From Bacillota bacterium (GTDB lineage: Bacteria > Bacillota_G > Limnochordia > DTU010), in assembly GCA_012799255.1 (NCBI GenBank), contig JAAZLQ010000288.1:1-42443 (forward strand): 42,443 bases of DNA, given 5' to 3'. Both the position numbers and the translations under genes were made by a program. Positions 25,442 to 33,621 of this stretch are shown piece after piece. Every line of letters starts with the position of its first letter. Positions within the stretch are counted from its first letter, which is position 1. The notes below the pieces were generated by a model that was not told the DNA's origin, made no database searches, and saw only the letters and a program-made list of their open reading frames with translations.

Positions 25442-26374
25442 TTAGAGTTGAAGTAGTCTGGCCGCATTAGCATTGAATATTTTGTCGACACCTTCGTCTG
25501 AGACGTTGAGTCGTCTGCAGATTCGTAGTTGTTCTTCGAAGTAAGAGACGACAAAGCCACGTGGGAACCAAGATGAGTCTGTTCCAAACAAGATGCGGTC
25601 GGGCCCGACAACCTGGAGGAACTTGGCAAACAGATCTTCCAGATTCATATCAGGCATCATCCACCTAACCCACTCATTGGAACCTGATGTATCTGTGAAT
25701 ACATTCTCAGCTGACCACATCAGCTGCAAGAGCTGGGTGGGGTAGCCGCATCCAAAGTGGGGAATGATAAAGGGGATGTCGGGAAAGCCTTTGGCAACGT
25801 CATGTATTATTAGCGGGTTTATATTTATATGGTTTGCCACTCCCCCGACACCACCTAAGGGGCCAAAATGAATTAACACAGGAATCTTATAGTGGTTCGC
25901 TACCTCCCAAACTGGGTACGCAGCCGGATCATCCAAGGCGGTGGACTCTCTTGGGGCAACGACTTTGTAACCCTTGAATCCTAACTTGGTGATGGCCCTC
26001 TCCAATTCATCGGCGGCACTTTCAGCAAAAGGACTGTGGTGGGCAAAGCCGATGAATCTGTCTGGAGCTGCTTGGACTACTTTCGCTAGTTCATCATTGC
26101 CTGCACCGGTAAGGAAGACGACTTTTTCCAGTCCATACCGTTCTACTTCGGCAATCCACTTTTCTGTTAGTTCTTCAGTCGTACGGTGCTCCGTTTCTGG
26201 CTCAGGGAGGCCGTACATTTTTCGCCACCTCTGTTGAACTTTTGCTTTACGTTCAGCTAAGATTTGAGCTCTTTCTTCTCCAAAGCGTTCAATATAGTCA
26301 ACTGAGGCTGCAAGTCGGTGACCCGACACTGGAAAATGTGCATGTATATCGATGACCTTGATTCCACTTAACAT
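25442..26374 (-). CDS. Amidohydrolase_2-type metal-dependent hydrolase (paralogue B)
   Basis: Second copy of the metal hydrolase found at 18329-19270. Metal ligands are again HAH in IDIHAHFPV, His in VLIHFGPLGG, His in IIPHFGCGYP and Asp in LFGTDSSWFPRGF. It is 310 residues long with GGAGG before ATG 26374. Differences from paralogue A cluster in residues about 15-75 and after DTSGSN, where substrate contacts are expected, so the two may act on different substrates or successive steps. It lies between the ROK regulator and the solute-binding protein, 36 bases before the latter. Confidence 0.85.
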   Translation of the reverse strand: MLSGIKVIDIHAHFPVSGHRLAASVDYIERFGEERAQILAERKAKVQQRWRKMYGLPEPETEHRTTEELTEKWIAEVERYGLEKVVFLTGAGNDELAKVVQAAPDRFIGFAHHSPFAESAADELERAITKLGFKGYKVVAPRESTALDDPAAYPVWEVANHYKIPVLIHFGPLGGVGGVANHININPLIIHDVAKGFPDIPFIIPHFGCGYPTQLLQLMWSAENVFTDTSGSNEWVRWMMPDMNLEDLFAKFLQVVGPDRILFGTDSSWFPRGFVVSYFEEQLRICRRLNVSDEGVDKIFNANAARLLQL

Positions 26375-26475
26375 ATTTAGCTCTCCTCCTTTCCATTTGT
26401 GTGTTGCGTAGCAGCAGACTTTTTTGTTTATACTTCAACCTCCTTTTCTGGTTTTCCGATATTCTGAACCTGAAC

Positions 26476-27675
26476 TTAGGCCAAATCAGCAACTTGTTGG
26501 GTGTGTCCCTGCCTTTGCATAAAACCTGCGGCTGCACCAATAATGGAAGCACGATAGCCTAAACGTGATTGGACTATTTCAGGTGGATAGGGCGTGATTT
26601 GCCTGATTATTTGCTTGATTGGTTCAAGCAAGACTTCTCCGCCAGATGCCACTCCGCCACCGATAACGATGCGTTCAACATCCAATACCGTGCTTAAGTT
26701 GGCGAGTACAATCCCCAAAACTTCAGCAGTATCTTCAACAATGTTTGCACAGCTCTTGTCACCTAGATTAGCTGCAGCAAAAACATCTTCCGCGGTAATA
26801 TCTTCCAATTTGTCTTGGACAAGCTCCCGGAGAATTTTCCCTTGTTGAGGCTCTGCAAGGAGTAACTCTTTGGCTCGACGGGCGATTCCTGTACCAGAAG
26901 CGAACGATTCAAACTCGCCGAAGGTCTGCTGGCTGTACTTACCGTTTGGTGTGCTCCAAGTCCAATAACCAACTTCTCCGGCTGCACCATTCGATCCCCG
27001 ATAGATTTCGCCGTTAAGTAAAAAGCTGCCACCAATACCGGTTCCTATCGTGATACCCATTCCGTTGGTCACACCTTGCATACTGCCCTTGAGATGTTCA
27101 CCAAGCAGAAAAACATTTACATCATTATCAACCCAAACAGGGAGGGAAAACACTTTCCACAAACGTTCACCAACATTCATGTCATGCCAGCCCAACCCTG
27201 GCGCCAGGGTCACGCTCTGCCCTTGGGCATCGGTCACTCCAGGAACTCCTAGCCCGATTCCAAGTGGGGGAAGTTGCCTTGCCACTGCTTCGGAATGGAG
27301 CTCTGCTAGTAAATCGATTAGGCTTTCAATGGGTTCTTTGCCACCATAACTGGGGGTTCGTTTTTCCACTTCAATGTCGCCCTTGAGGTTCACAACCGCC
27401 CCAGCCATTTTTGTGCCGCCCACGTCTACCGCAAGGATAGAACCTGTTTTTGGTCTAAACGCCACCAGACTTTCTTCGCCCTGTGTCCGAATCTCTGTGA
27501 TCAGATTCTTGGCGAGCAATAAGTCGAGGCAATATGTAACGATCCGTATGTCAACTCGGGTCTTCTTAGCTATGTCAACGGGGGAGGTGGGACCATATCT
27601 GACTATGGTATCGAAAATTAACGAGATGTTATGGTCTGAACTCTCCTGGGAAAAACTGTTGATCGATAAGCTCAT
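26476..27675 (-). CDS. ROK-family transcriptional regulator (paralogue)
   Basis: Regulator of 399 residues heading the transporter operon. An N-terminal winged helix (about 15-65: YGPTSPVDIAKKTRVDIRIV) precedes a ROK domain with AVDVGGTKMAGAVVN, VDNDVNVFLLGEHL, ITIGTGIGGSFL and IVIGGGVASGG. As in its partner at 17002, the zinc motif is replaced, here by FGEFESFASGTGIA. The first ATG (27684) touches the AAAGG; ATG 27675 lies 8 bases after it and is preferred. Its DNA-binding helix differs from the other regulator's, so the two probably read different operators. Confidence 0.87.
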   Translation of the reverse strand: MSLSINSFSQESSDHNISLIFDTIVRYGPTSPVDIAKKTRVDIRIVTYCLDLLLAKNLITEIRTQGEESLVAFRPKTGSILAVDVGGTKMAGAVVNLKGDIEVEKRTPSYGGKEPIESLIDLLAELHSEAVARQLPPLGIGLGVPGVTDAQGQSVTLAPGLGWHDMNVGERLWKVFSLPVWVDNDVNVFLLGEHLKGSMQGVTNGMGITIGTGIGGSFLLNGEIYRGSNGAAGEVGYWTWSTPNGKYSQQTFGEFESFASGTGIARRAKELLLAEPQQGKILRELVQDKLEDITAEDVFAAANLGDKSCANIVEDTAEVLGIVLANLSTVLDVERIVIGGGVASGGEVLLEPIKQIIRQITPYPPEIVQSRLGYRASIIGAAAGFMQRQGHTQQVADLA

Positions 27676-27923
27676 TCTAAGCATCCTTTTCTGACTTCTT
27701 TATTTGCCTTAAAAAAGAAACTAAGTCAAAATTCGACGCGCCTAACAAAACTCCTTCTAGATTTCACAATAATTTTTTAATCCAGCTAAATATTAAGTGG
27801 ATACTCTGTTATTGTTATTTGGCAAGATTGCAGAATTAGAATAATAGAGCATGCTCAGAAGGTCTTTAGTGCGTCAACCAGAATTCGTATTATATTATGG
27901 AAGGGTTGCATTGGGGGATGACG

Positions 27924-28286
27924 ATGGAAATTAGTAAAGTGAATCAGAATGGAATGGAGATCGCAGTCGTTGAAAGTGATACGGTGCTTATCTCTGATGT
28001 TCAGTCTGCCTTGGATCTAATTGCTACAGTCCAATATCAGACAGGGACCAACAACGTGATCCTTAACAAGTCAGCTGTCAGCGAGGATTTCTTTGATCTT
28101 AGCACAAGGGTTGCCGGTGAGATTTTGCAGAAGTTTGTGCAGTATAATATGAGACTGGCCATTGTCGGCGACTTTTCTGTCTATACAAGTAAAAGCTTGC
28201 AGAGTTTCATCTATGAGAGTAACCGGGGACGGAGCATCTGTTTCGCGACAGATGAAGGAATGGCTCTCCAGTGGTTTTCTAGGTGA
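27924..28286 (+). CDS. DUF4180 domain protein
   Basis: Small cytosolic protein of 120 residues, the size of the DUF4180 family. Recognised by IAVVESDTVLISDVQSALDL, NNVILNKSAVSEDFFDLSTR and LAIVGDFSVYTSKSLQSFIYE, with a STAS-like alternation of strands and helices. No function is established. GGGGG lies 7 bases before ATG 27924; in-frame ATGs at 27897 and 27918 have poorer sites. It is monocistronic, with its own terminator, and diverges from the ROK regulator. The 27685-27923 gap is AT-rich with no motif I trust. Confidence 0.85.
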   Translation: MEISKVNQNGMEIAVVESDTVLISDVQSALDLIATVQYQTGTNNVILNKSAVSEDFFDLSTRVAGEILQKFVQYNMRLAIVGDFSVYTSKSLQSFIYESNRGRSICFATDEGMALQWFSR

Positions 28287-28311
28287 GAGCTGTTCACAAT
28301 ATTAATAAAGG

Positions 28312-28347
28312 AAACTGGGTGGTCCACTAAAGACCTCCCAGTTTTTT
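28312..28347 (+). terminator. Intrinsic terminator after the DUF4180 gene
   Basis: AAACTGGG pairs with CCCAGTTT, extended by GGTC/GACC across a bulge, then TTTTTT. It sits in the 62-base gap between the convergent DUF4180 and YmaF-type genes. Confidence 0.85.
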
Positions 28348-28348
28348 A

Positions 28349-28726
28349 CTACATTCTTAGTGGGTCATCGATTAGGGTCGCGAAGATGAACTCGTGTACA
28401 TGACCACGGTTAAGGGTACTGGTCCCAGATGCTGCATGAATGTGCCTTCCGTTTCCCACTGGAATGGCTAGGCCCGTGAAGCCTCCAACTTCATGTAAAT
28501 GGAGAAGCGTGAAGTCTGTGTTCATTTGAAAAGAGTGAATATGATTATCTCCCACAGGAATAACTTCACTAGTCATGCCCGCAAAACGGTGGTTGTGGGG
28601 AATCGCATCGAAAAGCATAGTACTGCCTTGAACTTCGTGGACGTGAGTTTGGGTAGAGACAAATTGCTCAGTTGAGTAATAATTGCTATTGTTCAGGGTA
28701 ATCCCTCCTTTTTCAATTTGCTTCAT
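28349..28726 (-). CDS. ymaF: YmaF-family histidine-rich protein
   Basis: Small protein related to Bacillus subtilis YmaF, about 125 residues from ATG 28726. Six spaced HxH motifs (HVHE, HNHR, HIHS, HLHE, HIHA, HVHE) recur every 15-20 residues, suggesting a beta-repeat that binds metal. No signal peptide. ATG 28726 has no ribosome binding site, whereas AAAGGAGGG lies inside the ORF about 6 bases before a CTG codon at 28696, so a rare CTG start giving 115 residues is plausible. Its function is unknown in the family. It is a single-gene unit sharing a terminator region with the convergent DUF4180 gene. Confidence 0.8.
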   Translation of the reverse strand: MKQIEKGGITLNNSNYYSTEQFVSTQTHVHEVQGSTMLFDAIPHNHRFAGMTSEVIPVGDNHIHSFQMNTDFTLLHLHEVGGFTGLAIPVGNGRHIHAASGTSTLNRGHVHEFIFATLIDDPLRM

Positions 28727-28781
28727 ACAGTATATGTGGCTTGTGCCAGTGGGGACAGAATCTCACGTCAGAATGAGAGGC

Positions 28782-28804
28782 GAGTATTAGGGTGGTCCTA
28801 ACTC
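28782..28804 (+). other. Leader hairpin upstream of rpiB
   Basis: GAGTATTAGG can pair with CCTAACTC (two-base bulge) around a GTGGT loop. It lies immediately before a terminator-like hairpin in the 230-base gap between the divergent ymaF-type and rpiB genes. Confidence 0.3.
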
Positions 28805-28834
28805 AAAATCTCCTCTGATCTGGGGGATTTTTTT
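28804..28834 (+). terminator. Terminator-like hairpin in the rpiB upstream region
   Basis: AAAATCTCC (28805-28813) pairs with GGGGATTTT (28823-28831) and is followed by a T-run. No plus-strand gene precedes it, so it may be an attenuator in an rpiB leader or the end of an unannotated small RNA. Confidence 0.55.
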
Positions 28835-28956
28835 ACGCTTAGTTCGTCTATTTAATGTTCACTTGTGGAGGAATAGAGTATAAGGACTCGAAATCATTAA
28901 CGAGTAAGTTATGATTGTTGCCTTGTCTGGAAATCATATAGATGGAGGTATGTATT

Positions 28957-29397
28957 ATGATTGCGATTGGTTGTGATCATGCCGCGTATGAATTTAAGGA
29001 AGAGATTAAGCGGTTTCTTGATGAGAAGGGTGTAGCGTACAAGGATTTTGGTACACACTCCCTGGATCGGGTGGACTATCCCACTTACGGTGAAAAAGTT
29101 GCTAAAGCGGTAGCTAGCGGAGAGTGCAGCAAGGGACTGATCTTTTGTGGCACTGGCGTTGGGATCTCAATTGCTGCCAACAAGGTGAGGGGTATTCGCG
29201 CTGTGGTGTGTAGCGAGCCTTATTCAGCTAAGCTCTCTAGGCAACACAATGACACAAATATTTTGTCCCTTGGGGCACGGGTTGTGGGGATAGAGTTGGC
29301 CAAAATGATTATTGAGGTTTGGTTAGAAACGCCTTTCGAAGGTGGAAGGCATGGAGAGAGAGTACAGATGATTGGTGAAATTGAGTCAGAACGGTAG
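28957..29397 (+). CDS. rpiB: Ribose-5-phosphate isomerase B (allose-6-phosphate isomerase-like)
   Basis: Cytosolic aldose-ketose isomerase of the RpiB/LacAB fold, 146 residues, full length. Clear motifs: AIGCDHAAYEFK (Asp7, His8), VDYPTYGEKV, LIFCGTGVGISIAANKVRGIRA with catalytic Cys64, and HNDTNILSLGARVVG. E. coli RpiB also isomerises allose 6-phosphate to allulose 6-phosphate, which would supply the AlsE-like epimerase at 15131. ATG 28957 has GGAGGT 7 bases before it; ATG 28942 overlaps that site. Transcribed alone and terminated at 29417. Confidence 0.93.
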   Translation: MIAIGCDHAAYEFKEEIKRFLDEKGVAYKDFGTHSLDRVDYPTYGEKVAKAVASGECSKGLIFCGTGVGISIAANKVRGIRAVVCSEPYSAKLSRQHNDTNILSLGARVVGIELAKMIIEVWLETPFEGGRHGERVQMIGEIESER

Positions 29398-29416
29398 CTA
29401 ATCAGTTCAGGCTTTT

Positions 29417-29457
29417 GGGTGCGTTGCTCCCTTTTGGGAAATCCGCGCCCTTTTTTT
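29417..29457 (+). terminator. Intrinsic terminator after rpiB
   Basis: GGGTGCG pairs with CGCGCCC (one G-T pair), with an inner CCC/GGG stem, followed by TTTTTTT. Confidence 0.9.
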
Positions 29458-29576
29458 GTTGCTTTGAGCGAATTCGAGAAACTAAAGCGCTGTTATGAAG
29501 GATTTGCTGCTCCCAAGGAGAAGTTGTAATAATTATAACAAGACAGCGGAATTCCATAGTAAAGGAGACACTGCAA

Positions 29577-30224
29577 ATGGGAGACAACGTTAGGCGTACC
29601 GTGGAATTTCTCAAGGAGCAGTTTGATCAAAGTAGCTATATGTCATTGAACCCCGCAGATAAGAAGTACCGTTTAGAACACACCATGCGTGTGGCGCATA
29701 TTGGTCGGGAAATCGCCAAGGGGGAAGGTTTTGATGAAGAGATCTTAGTTATTGGTTGTCTCTTGCACGATCTAAGTTATGTTGATACATTCACTAAGGA
29801 AGAGGACTGGCTCAACCACGGTAGGAATGCGGCGCGGATGGCACGTCCCTTTCTTGAGACTCTACAACTAAGTCCCGAGCAAATAGATGAAATATGTTAT
29901 GGCATAGCAATTCATGTAGATGCTGAAGCGGATTTTCCAGGGCAACGTTCACCATTGGCTTTAAGCATTGGGGACGCGGATAACATTGATCGCTTTGATG
30001 TTTATCGAATCCATGAGAATCTGCTCCATAGAACATTTACCGCCCTTGGCTACGACGAGCAAGTGGATCACGTGGATCAATGTTTGGGCAAACTAGACAA
30101 GTACAAGGACATGGAGTTTGCCACTGCAACGGCCACCAGATTATGGCGGGATAAAATAGATTTCCAAATCCAGTTTTATGGTCGTCTGAAGGCGCAGCTT
30201 GATAATAGTATCTTTGCGCTTTAG
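29577..30224 (+). CDS. HD-domain phosphohydrolase
   Basis: Metal-dependent phosphohydrolase of 215 residues. Metal ligands of the HD fold are visible: His35 (EHTMRVA), His64-Asp65 (LLHDLSY), and an Asp in IGDADNIDRFD (about 133-138); His81 (NHGRNAA) and His113 add a second-site pattern. Relatives act on nucleotides, guanosine tetraphosphate or phosphorylated cofactors; the substrate here is not identifiable. AAAGGAGA precedes ATG 29577. Monocistronic, between two terminators. Confidence 0.82.
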   Translation: MGDNVRRTVEFLKEQFDQSSYMSLNPADKKYRLEHTMRVAHIGREIAKGEGFDEEILVIGCLLHDLSYVDTFTKEEDWLNHGRNAARMARPFLETLQLSPEQIDEICYGIAIHVDAEADFPGQRSPLALSIGDADNIDRFDVYRIHENLLHRTFTALGYDEQVDHVDQCLGKLDKYKDMEFATATATRLWRDKIDFQIQFYGRLKAQLDNSIFAL

Positions 30225-30244
30225 AAGATTTGCCGAGAATGAAA

Positions 30245-30282
30245 AACAGGCTACAAGTTAGATGCTTATAGCCTGTTTTTTT
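30245..30282. terminator. Bidirectional intrinsic terminator
   Basis: AACAGGCTA pairs with TAGCCTGTT, extended by AAG/CTT across a mismatch, with a U-run on each strand. It serves the HD gene and the convergent pyruvyl transferase gene. Confidence 0.9.
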
Positions 30283-30290
30283 GCCTTCGT

Positions 30291-31358
30291 TTAGAGTAAT
30301 AAGGCGATGATTTCGTCGCTTAGTTGCTCGAGTTTTCCTTTGTAAGCAGCAGTCTTTTGTGTGAGAAGTACTTTCTGGTTATCCAAATCGCTAGATAGTT
30401 GTTTGATCGCGTGCCTAAGCATTTCTAGGCGGGATTTATCTGAAAACAATATGCAAAACCGATCCCAGTTCAAGGAACTAGCAAAGTCTAAGCCTTTCAT
30501 ACGATACGCTAAACAGATAAAGGGTACACCAAGGGCAGCTGAAAAGACATTGGCATGGAGTTTCATATTGATGGAAAACAGACTTCGCATGTAAAGATCT
30601 GTTAGTTCCGTAATGGTGGGCACCCGGTTCAGGCAATATACAGCATCTTGACCTTCGATGAGAGACGAGAGCTTAGCGCAGGCATTTACATCCCTTTTCC
30701 AGACTGGATAAATGACGATAGTGTAGTCGCTGGTTAGTTCAGAAAGAACTGTTGCCAAGTCTAAGGCAACCTCCTGTTCGTTTTCGCCTAAGACTCTGTT
30801 TGAAGCGGTACCCCAATTTACTGCCACGATTGGTTTCTTAAAGGTCACCAAATCTGTTAAGCTAGACTCTTGATTCTCGCTAGTGAGGAGTAGTCCCGGA
30901 TCGCCTGAAATATGCAAGGTTTCATGTTCTGCACCGATAGCGTTTAGCATTTCTAGAGTATATGGACCCCGCACACCGATCTTGTTTGCTTTCTGAACCA
31001 CTTGCCTAATCATAAAGGCAGAATCGGGGTCGATCAGGGTGGGATCAATGGGACTAGGATACATACTATCATAGCCAGAACCCCAGATTGCTGTGGGGAT
31101 GGAACTCTGTTGTGCCAAAACTAGTGCTTTCAAATAGACTGGTTCAAAAAGGGAACCTGCTCCCAGAACCACTACATCGGGAGCTAAACGCGCCAGGGAG
31201 TACTCGTTGAAGTTAGAGGGGAAAAGGGCGGTTAGATCAAGTTCGATTCCCTGCTCTTGTCCCTTTTTGACCATGTTTTGCACGAAAAGATCGTAACAGA
31301 GATCGTCTCCGTGGTTACCGAATCCTACCCAACCGATGTAGAGTATAGTCTTTTTCAT
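30291..31358 (-). CDS. Polysaccharide pyruvyl transferase family protein
   Basis: Enzyme of the CsaB-like family (PF04230-type) that adds pyruvate ketals to sugars of cell-surface glycans. The 355 residues open with ILYIGWVGFGNHGDD, continue with VVVLGAGSLFEP, KIGVRGPYTLEML and HISGDPGLLL, and end with the MKLHANVFSAALGVPFICLAY segment, all typical of the family. It overlaps the bifunctional glycosyltransferase gene by ATGA. Pyruvylated cell-wall polymers anchor SLH-domain proteins, including outer-membrane tethers in diderm Firmicutes; a role of that kind is plausible but unproven. Confidence 0.82.
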   Translation of the reverse strand: MKKTILYIGWVGFGNHGDDLCYDLFVQNMVKKGQEQGIELDLTALFPSNFNEYSLARLAPDVVVLGAGSLFEPVYLKALVLAQQSSIPTAIWGSGYDSMYPSPIDPTLIDPDSAFMIRQVVQKANKIGVRGPYTLEMLNAIGAEHETLHISGDPGLLLTSENQESSLTDLVTFKKPIVAVNWGTASNRVLGENEQEVALDLATVLSELTSDYTIVIYPVWKRDVNACAKLSSLIEGQDAVYCLNRVPTITELTDLYMRSLFSINMKLHANVFSAALGVPFICLAYRMKGLDFASSLNWDRFCILFSDKSRLEMLRHAIKQLSSDLDNQKVLLTQKTAAYKGKLEQLSDEIIALLL

Positions 31359-33319
31359 GACGTTTCGCCCCCAGCAAAACTTGTTAACGAGGAGCGTAAA
31401 CTATAGAACTCCTTAGACCTTTGGTCACCGTGCTGGCGGTAATAATACAAGACATTGCGGAGGTTTTGAACATGAAAGCCTTGAACTATTGCTCTAGCCA
31501 CAAACTCGTAATCCTCAGCCCCATTCATAAAAGTAGTTAGGCCACCAATCCTCTCCAGCACTTGTCTGCGAAAGAGTAGAGAACCAAAGCAAACACAATG
31601 GTGTCCTTCGCGGTAGCACTTCACGATGTTGTTATCATAGCGAACTAGATGTGCCTTGGAGCGTTTTGAAAAATCGGTAGAAAACACTTCGTAGTTAGTT
31701 CCTACCAGACTGTATTCGCTGTCTAACTGGAGAAAACGCACTTGCATCTCAATTCTTTCGGGGTGGCTTAGATCATCAGAATCATGGTTGGCGATGAAAG
31801 CCCCCGTAGAGAGCATGTAACCCATTGTTTGTGCAATTGCGAAGCCCAAGTTTCTAGGTAGCTTATAATACACAATGGAAAACTCGTCATCTGCGACTGC
31901 TTCTTTCCATTGAGAGACAATCTGTTCAGTATTATCGGTGGAATGATCATCAACAATCACAACTTCTAATGGTCGATAAGTCTGCTCTTTAAGTGATTCT
32001 AGGCATTCTAAGAGGTAGTTGGCCCGGTTGTATGTGGGAATTACAACGCTCACTAAGGGAGAATCAAGGGGCGCAGTTGTCTTGACAGTCTCACTTGCCG
32101 GCACAGTTGCGGTCTGAACGGGCGCGCGTTTTACAGGCGTTGTATCCACTAAAACTGACGGGCTTTCTTCTGTTGGTTCATGCTCGATACCTAGAACTTG
32201 ATAGTATACGTGCTCAACATCCTTAGTAACTTGCTGAATGGAAAAGTACTTAGCCACTAGGCGTCTCAATTTTTCCAGGTCTGGGGTTGTGAGGGCCCCG
32301 TCCATTACCCGTTCCAGATCCTTTTCCAGGCGACCAGAGCTGACATTAGTCAGAAAATCGTGGTCTCCGAAGTAGAGTTTCCAGCTGTCTAAGAAGTTTT
32401 CGGGCGTGATTATTCCTACATAGCCTGAGTTACCCGCGGCAATCACTGGTCGGCAGCATCCCATAGCTTCAAGGGCAATGCGGGCTGTCCCAATCACCAA
32501 ATCCGATCCTCTGTACGCTTCAACAGGATCAAGCATAGCCCCCGTTAATAGAATCAAATCATGATTATGTCGCCGATTTACCATGCCAGCAAGTGAGTTT
32601 ATGAATCCACTGTCGGGGCCACTTCCCACAATGGCTAAGCGCACTTTTCGCCTTTCATTAAGGGCTTCTACTGCATTTATTGCTTCCTCAATAACCCGGG
32701 TTTTACCCCAGGCGATCCTGCTTACAAGTGTTACCAAAAACTCGTCTTCATCCACTCCTAACTCCTTCCGAAAACTGTTCTCCACCGATCTTGGCGAGAA
32801 ATGGGACATGTCGATTCCGTTAGGAATAATACTGATCTGCTGTTTGTTGTAGCCAATTCTCATATTAATGTAACTGGCAACTGGCAAACTGACAGCAATT
32901 ACCTGCTCAGTGGAGTCAATGAGGCTCTGCAACTGTCTACGGGGATAGAACATGCCATGGGCAGTAAACACAACGGGAATTAAGAATTCTTGGGAGATTT
33001 GGGCTGCAATCTTTAGCCCGGCAATCAAGTGCGCGTGAATAAGATCTATCTTATGCTCTTCCACAATGGTCCGCGTTTGTTCAAGTAGAGTGGTGTAATT
33101 GGTGTAGAGAGGGTTGTCGCTTTGAAAAGACATGACTTTGACCTCTAATCCTGCCCGGACAAACTGTTGGGTAAGGGGGCCACCACTCGACCCGATAATC
33201 ACGTTGTGTCCGCGAGTTTTCAGGGCCTTGGCCAACGCTAAGACGTGGGTTTCGGTACCGCCGATATTAAGGGAATCAATGATCATCAGAACATTCAGCG
33301 GTCTAACCTCTGCGTTCAT
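31355..33319 (-). CDS. Bifunctional glycosyltransferase: GT4 domain fused to GT2 domain
   Basis: A 654-residue cytosolic enzyme with two transferase domains. Residues 1-385 are GT-B family 4: VLMIIDSLNIGGTETHVLALA, FTAHGMFYPRRQ, SIIPNGIDMSHF, and EAMGCCRPVIAAGNSGYVG near the donor site. A Pro/Thr/Val-rich linker (about 385-420) leads to a GT-A family 2 domain: VSVVIPTYNRANYL, VVIVDDHSTDNT and NHDSDD, the DxD-type metal site. ATG 33319 is preferred because GGAGG lies 8 bases upstream, inside the longer ORF that opens at 33334. Cotranscribed with the pyruvyl transferase; the pair probably builds a surface polymer. Sugar donors cannot be told. Confidence 0.88.
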   Translation of the reverse strand: MNAEVRPLNVLMIIDSLNIGGTETHVLALAKALKTRGHNVIIGSSGGPLTQQFVRAGLEVKVMSFQSDNPLYTNYTTLLEQTRTIVEEHKIDLIHAHLIAGLKIAAQISQEFLIPVVFTAHGMFYPRRQLQSLIDSTEQVIAVSLPVASYINMRIGYNKQQISIIPNGIDMSHFSPRSVENSFRKELGVDEDEFLVTLVSRIAWGKTRVIEEAINAVEALNERRKVRLAIVGSGPDSGFINSLAGMVNRRHNHDLILLTGAMLDPVEAYRGSDLVIGTARIALEAMGCCRPVIAAGNSGYVGIITPENFLDSWKLYFGDHDFLTNVSSGRLEKDLERVMDGALTTPDLEKLRRLVAKYFSIQQVTKDVEHVYYQVLGIEHEPTEESPSVLVDTTPVKRAPVQTATVPASETVKTTAPLDSPLVSVVIPTYNRANYLLECLESLKEQTYRPLEVVIVDDHSTDNTEQIVSQWKEAVADDEFSIVYYKLPRNLGFAIAQTMGYMLSTGAFIANHDSDDLSHPERIEMQVRFLQLDSEYSLVGTNYEVFSTDFSKRSKAHLVRYDNNIVKCYREGHHCVCFGSLLFRRQVLERIGGLTTFMNGAEDYEFVARAIVQGFHVQNLRNVLYYYRQHGDQRSKEFYSLRSSLTSFAGGETS

Positions 33320-33492
33320 GAAAAACGCCTCCATTCTTCCTTCTGGTTTAAGTCAGGTTATGTAGTTCTGGGGCAGGCGAAATAGGGTTGGTTTCCTGTA
33401 TTGTGTAAGATGAGTACTCATTCTCAATGCATCTGTTGCTGTTTTGCATAGTAATAGGGAAATGCACAAGAGAACCAGAAGGAGGGATGTTC

Positions 33493-33591
33493 ATGCCTTA
33501 TCCAGTTTATCCCATTTTTGTAGATTTTTTGCCGTTCTGGCTTTTTGTGGCCTTGTTGCTTGTGGCCATCTTAGGAGCAATCTTGTTTTAG
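33493..33591 (+). CDS. Short single-helix membrane peptide (32 residues)
   Basis: A small gene with AGAAGGAGGG 6 bases before ATG 33493 and a TAG at 33589. The product opens MPYPVYPIFVDFLPFWLF and continues as an unbroken hydrophobic helix of Ala, Leu, Val, Ile and Gly to its end. It resembles in layout the tiny YjcZ-type sporulation membrane peptides but shows no clear match. It lies 30 bases before a glycosyltransferase gene on the same strand, so it may be its first cistron. Strong ribosome binding site and coding frame argue that it is real; function unknown. Confidence 0.6.
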   Translation: MPYPVYPIFVDFLPFWLFVALLLVAILGAILF

Positions 33592-33621
33592 AGGCCCGCG
33601 AGGGGAGTGAGGTGTGTAAAG

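Noticed and set aside
28312..28335. GGGTGGTCC also occurs after the DUF4180 gene, suggesting a repeated element with 28790
   Set aside because: The shared stretch is only nine bases and each copy is part of a different hairpin; chance is sufficient.
28780..28835. Possible second T-box before rpiB (GGGTGGTCC resembles the start of the T-box motif and a terminator follows)
   Set aside because: The invariant ACCGCG part is missing, no stem I or specifier region can be drawn, and the GGTGGTCC stretch is explained by a simple hairpin.
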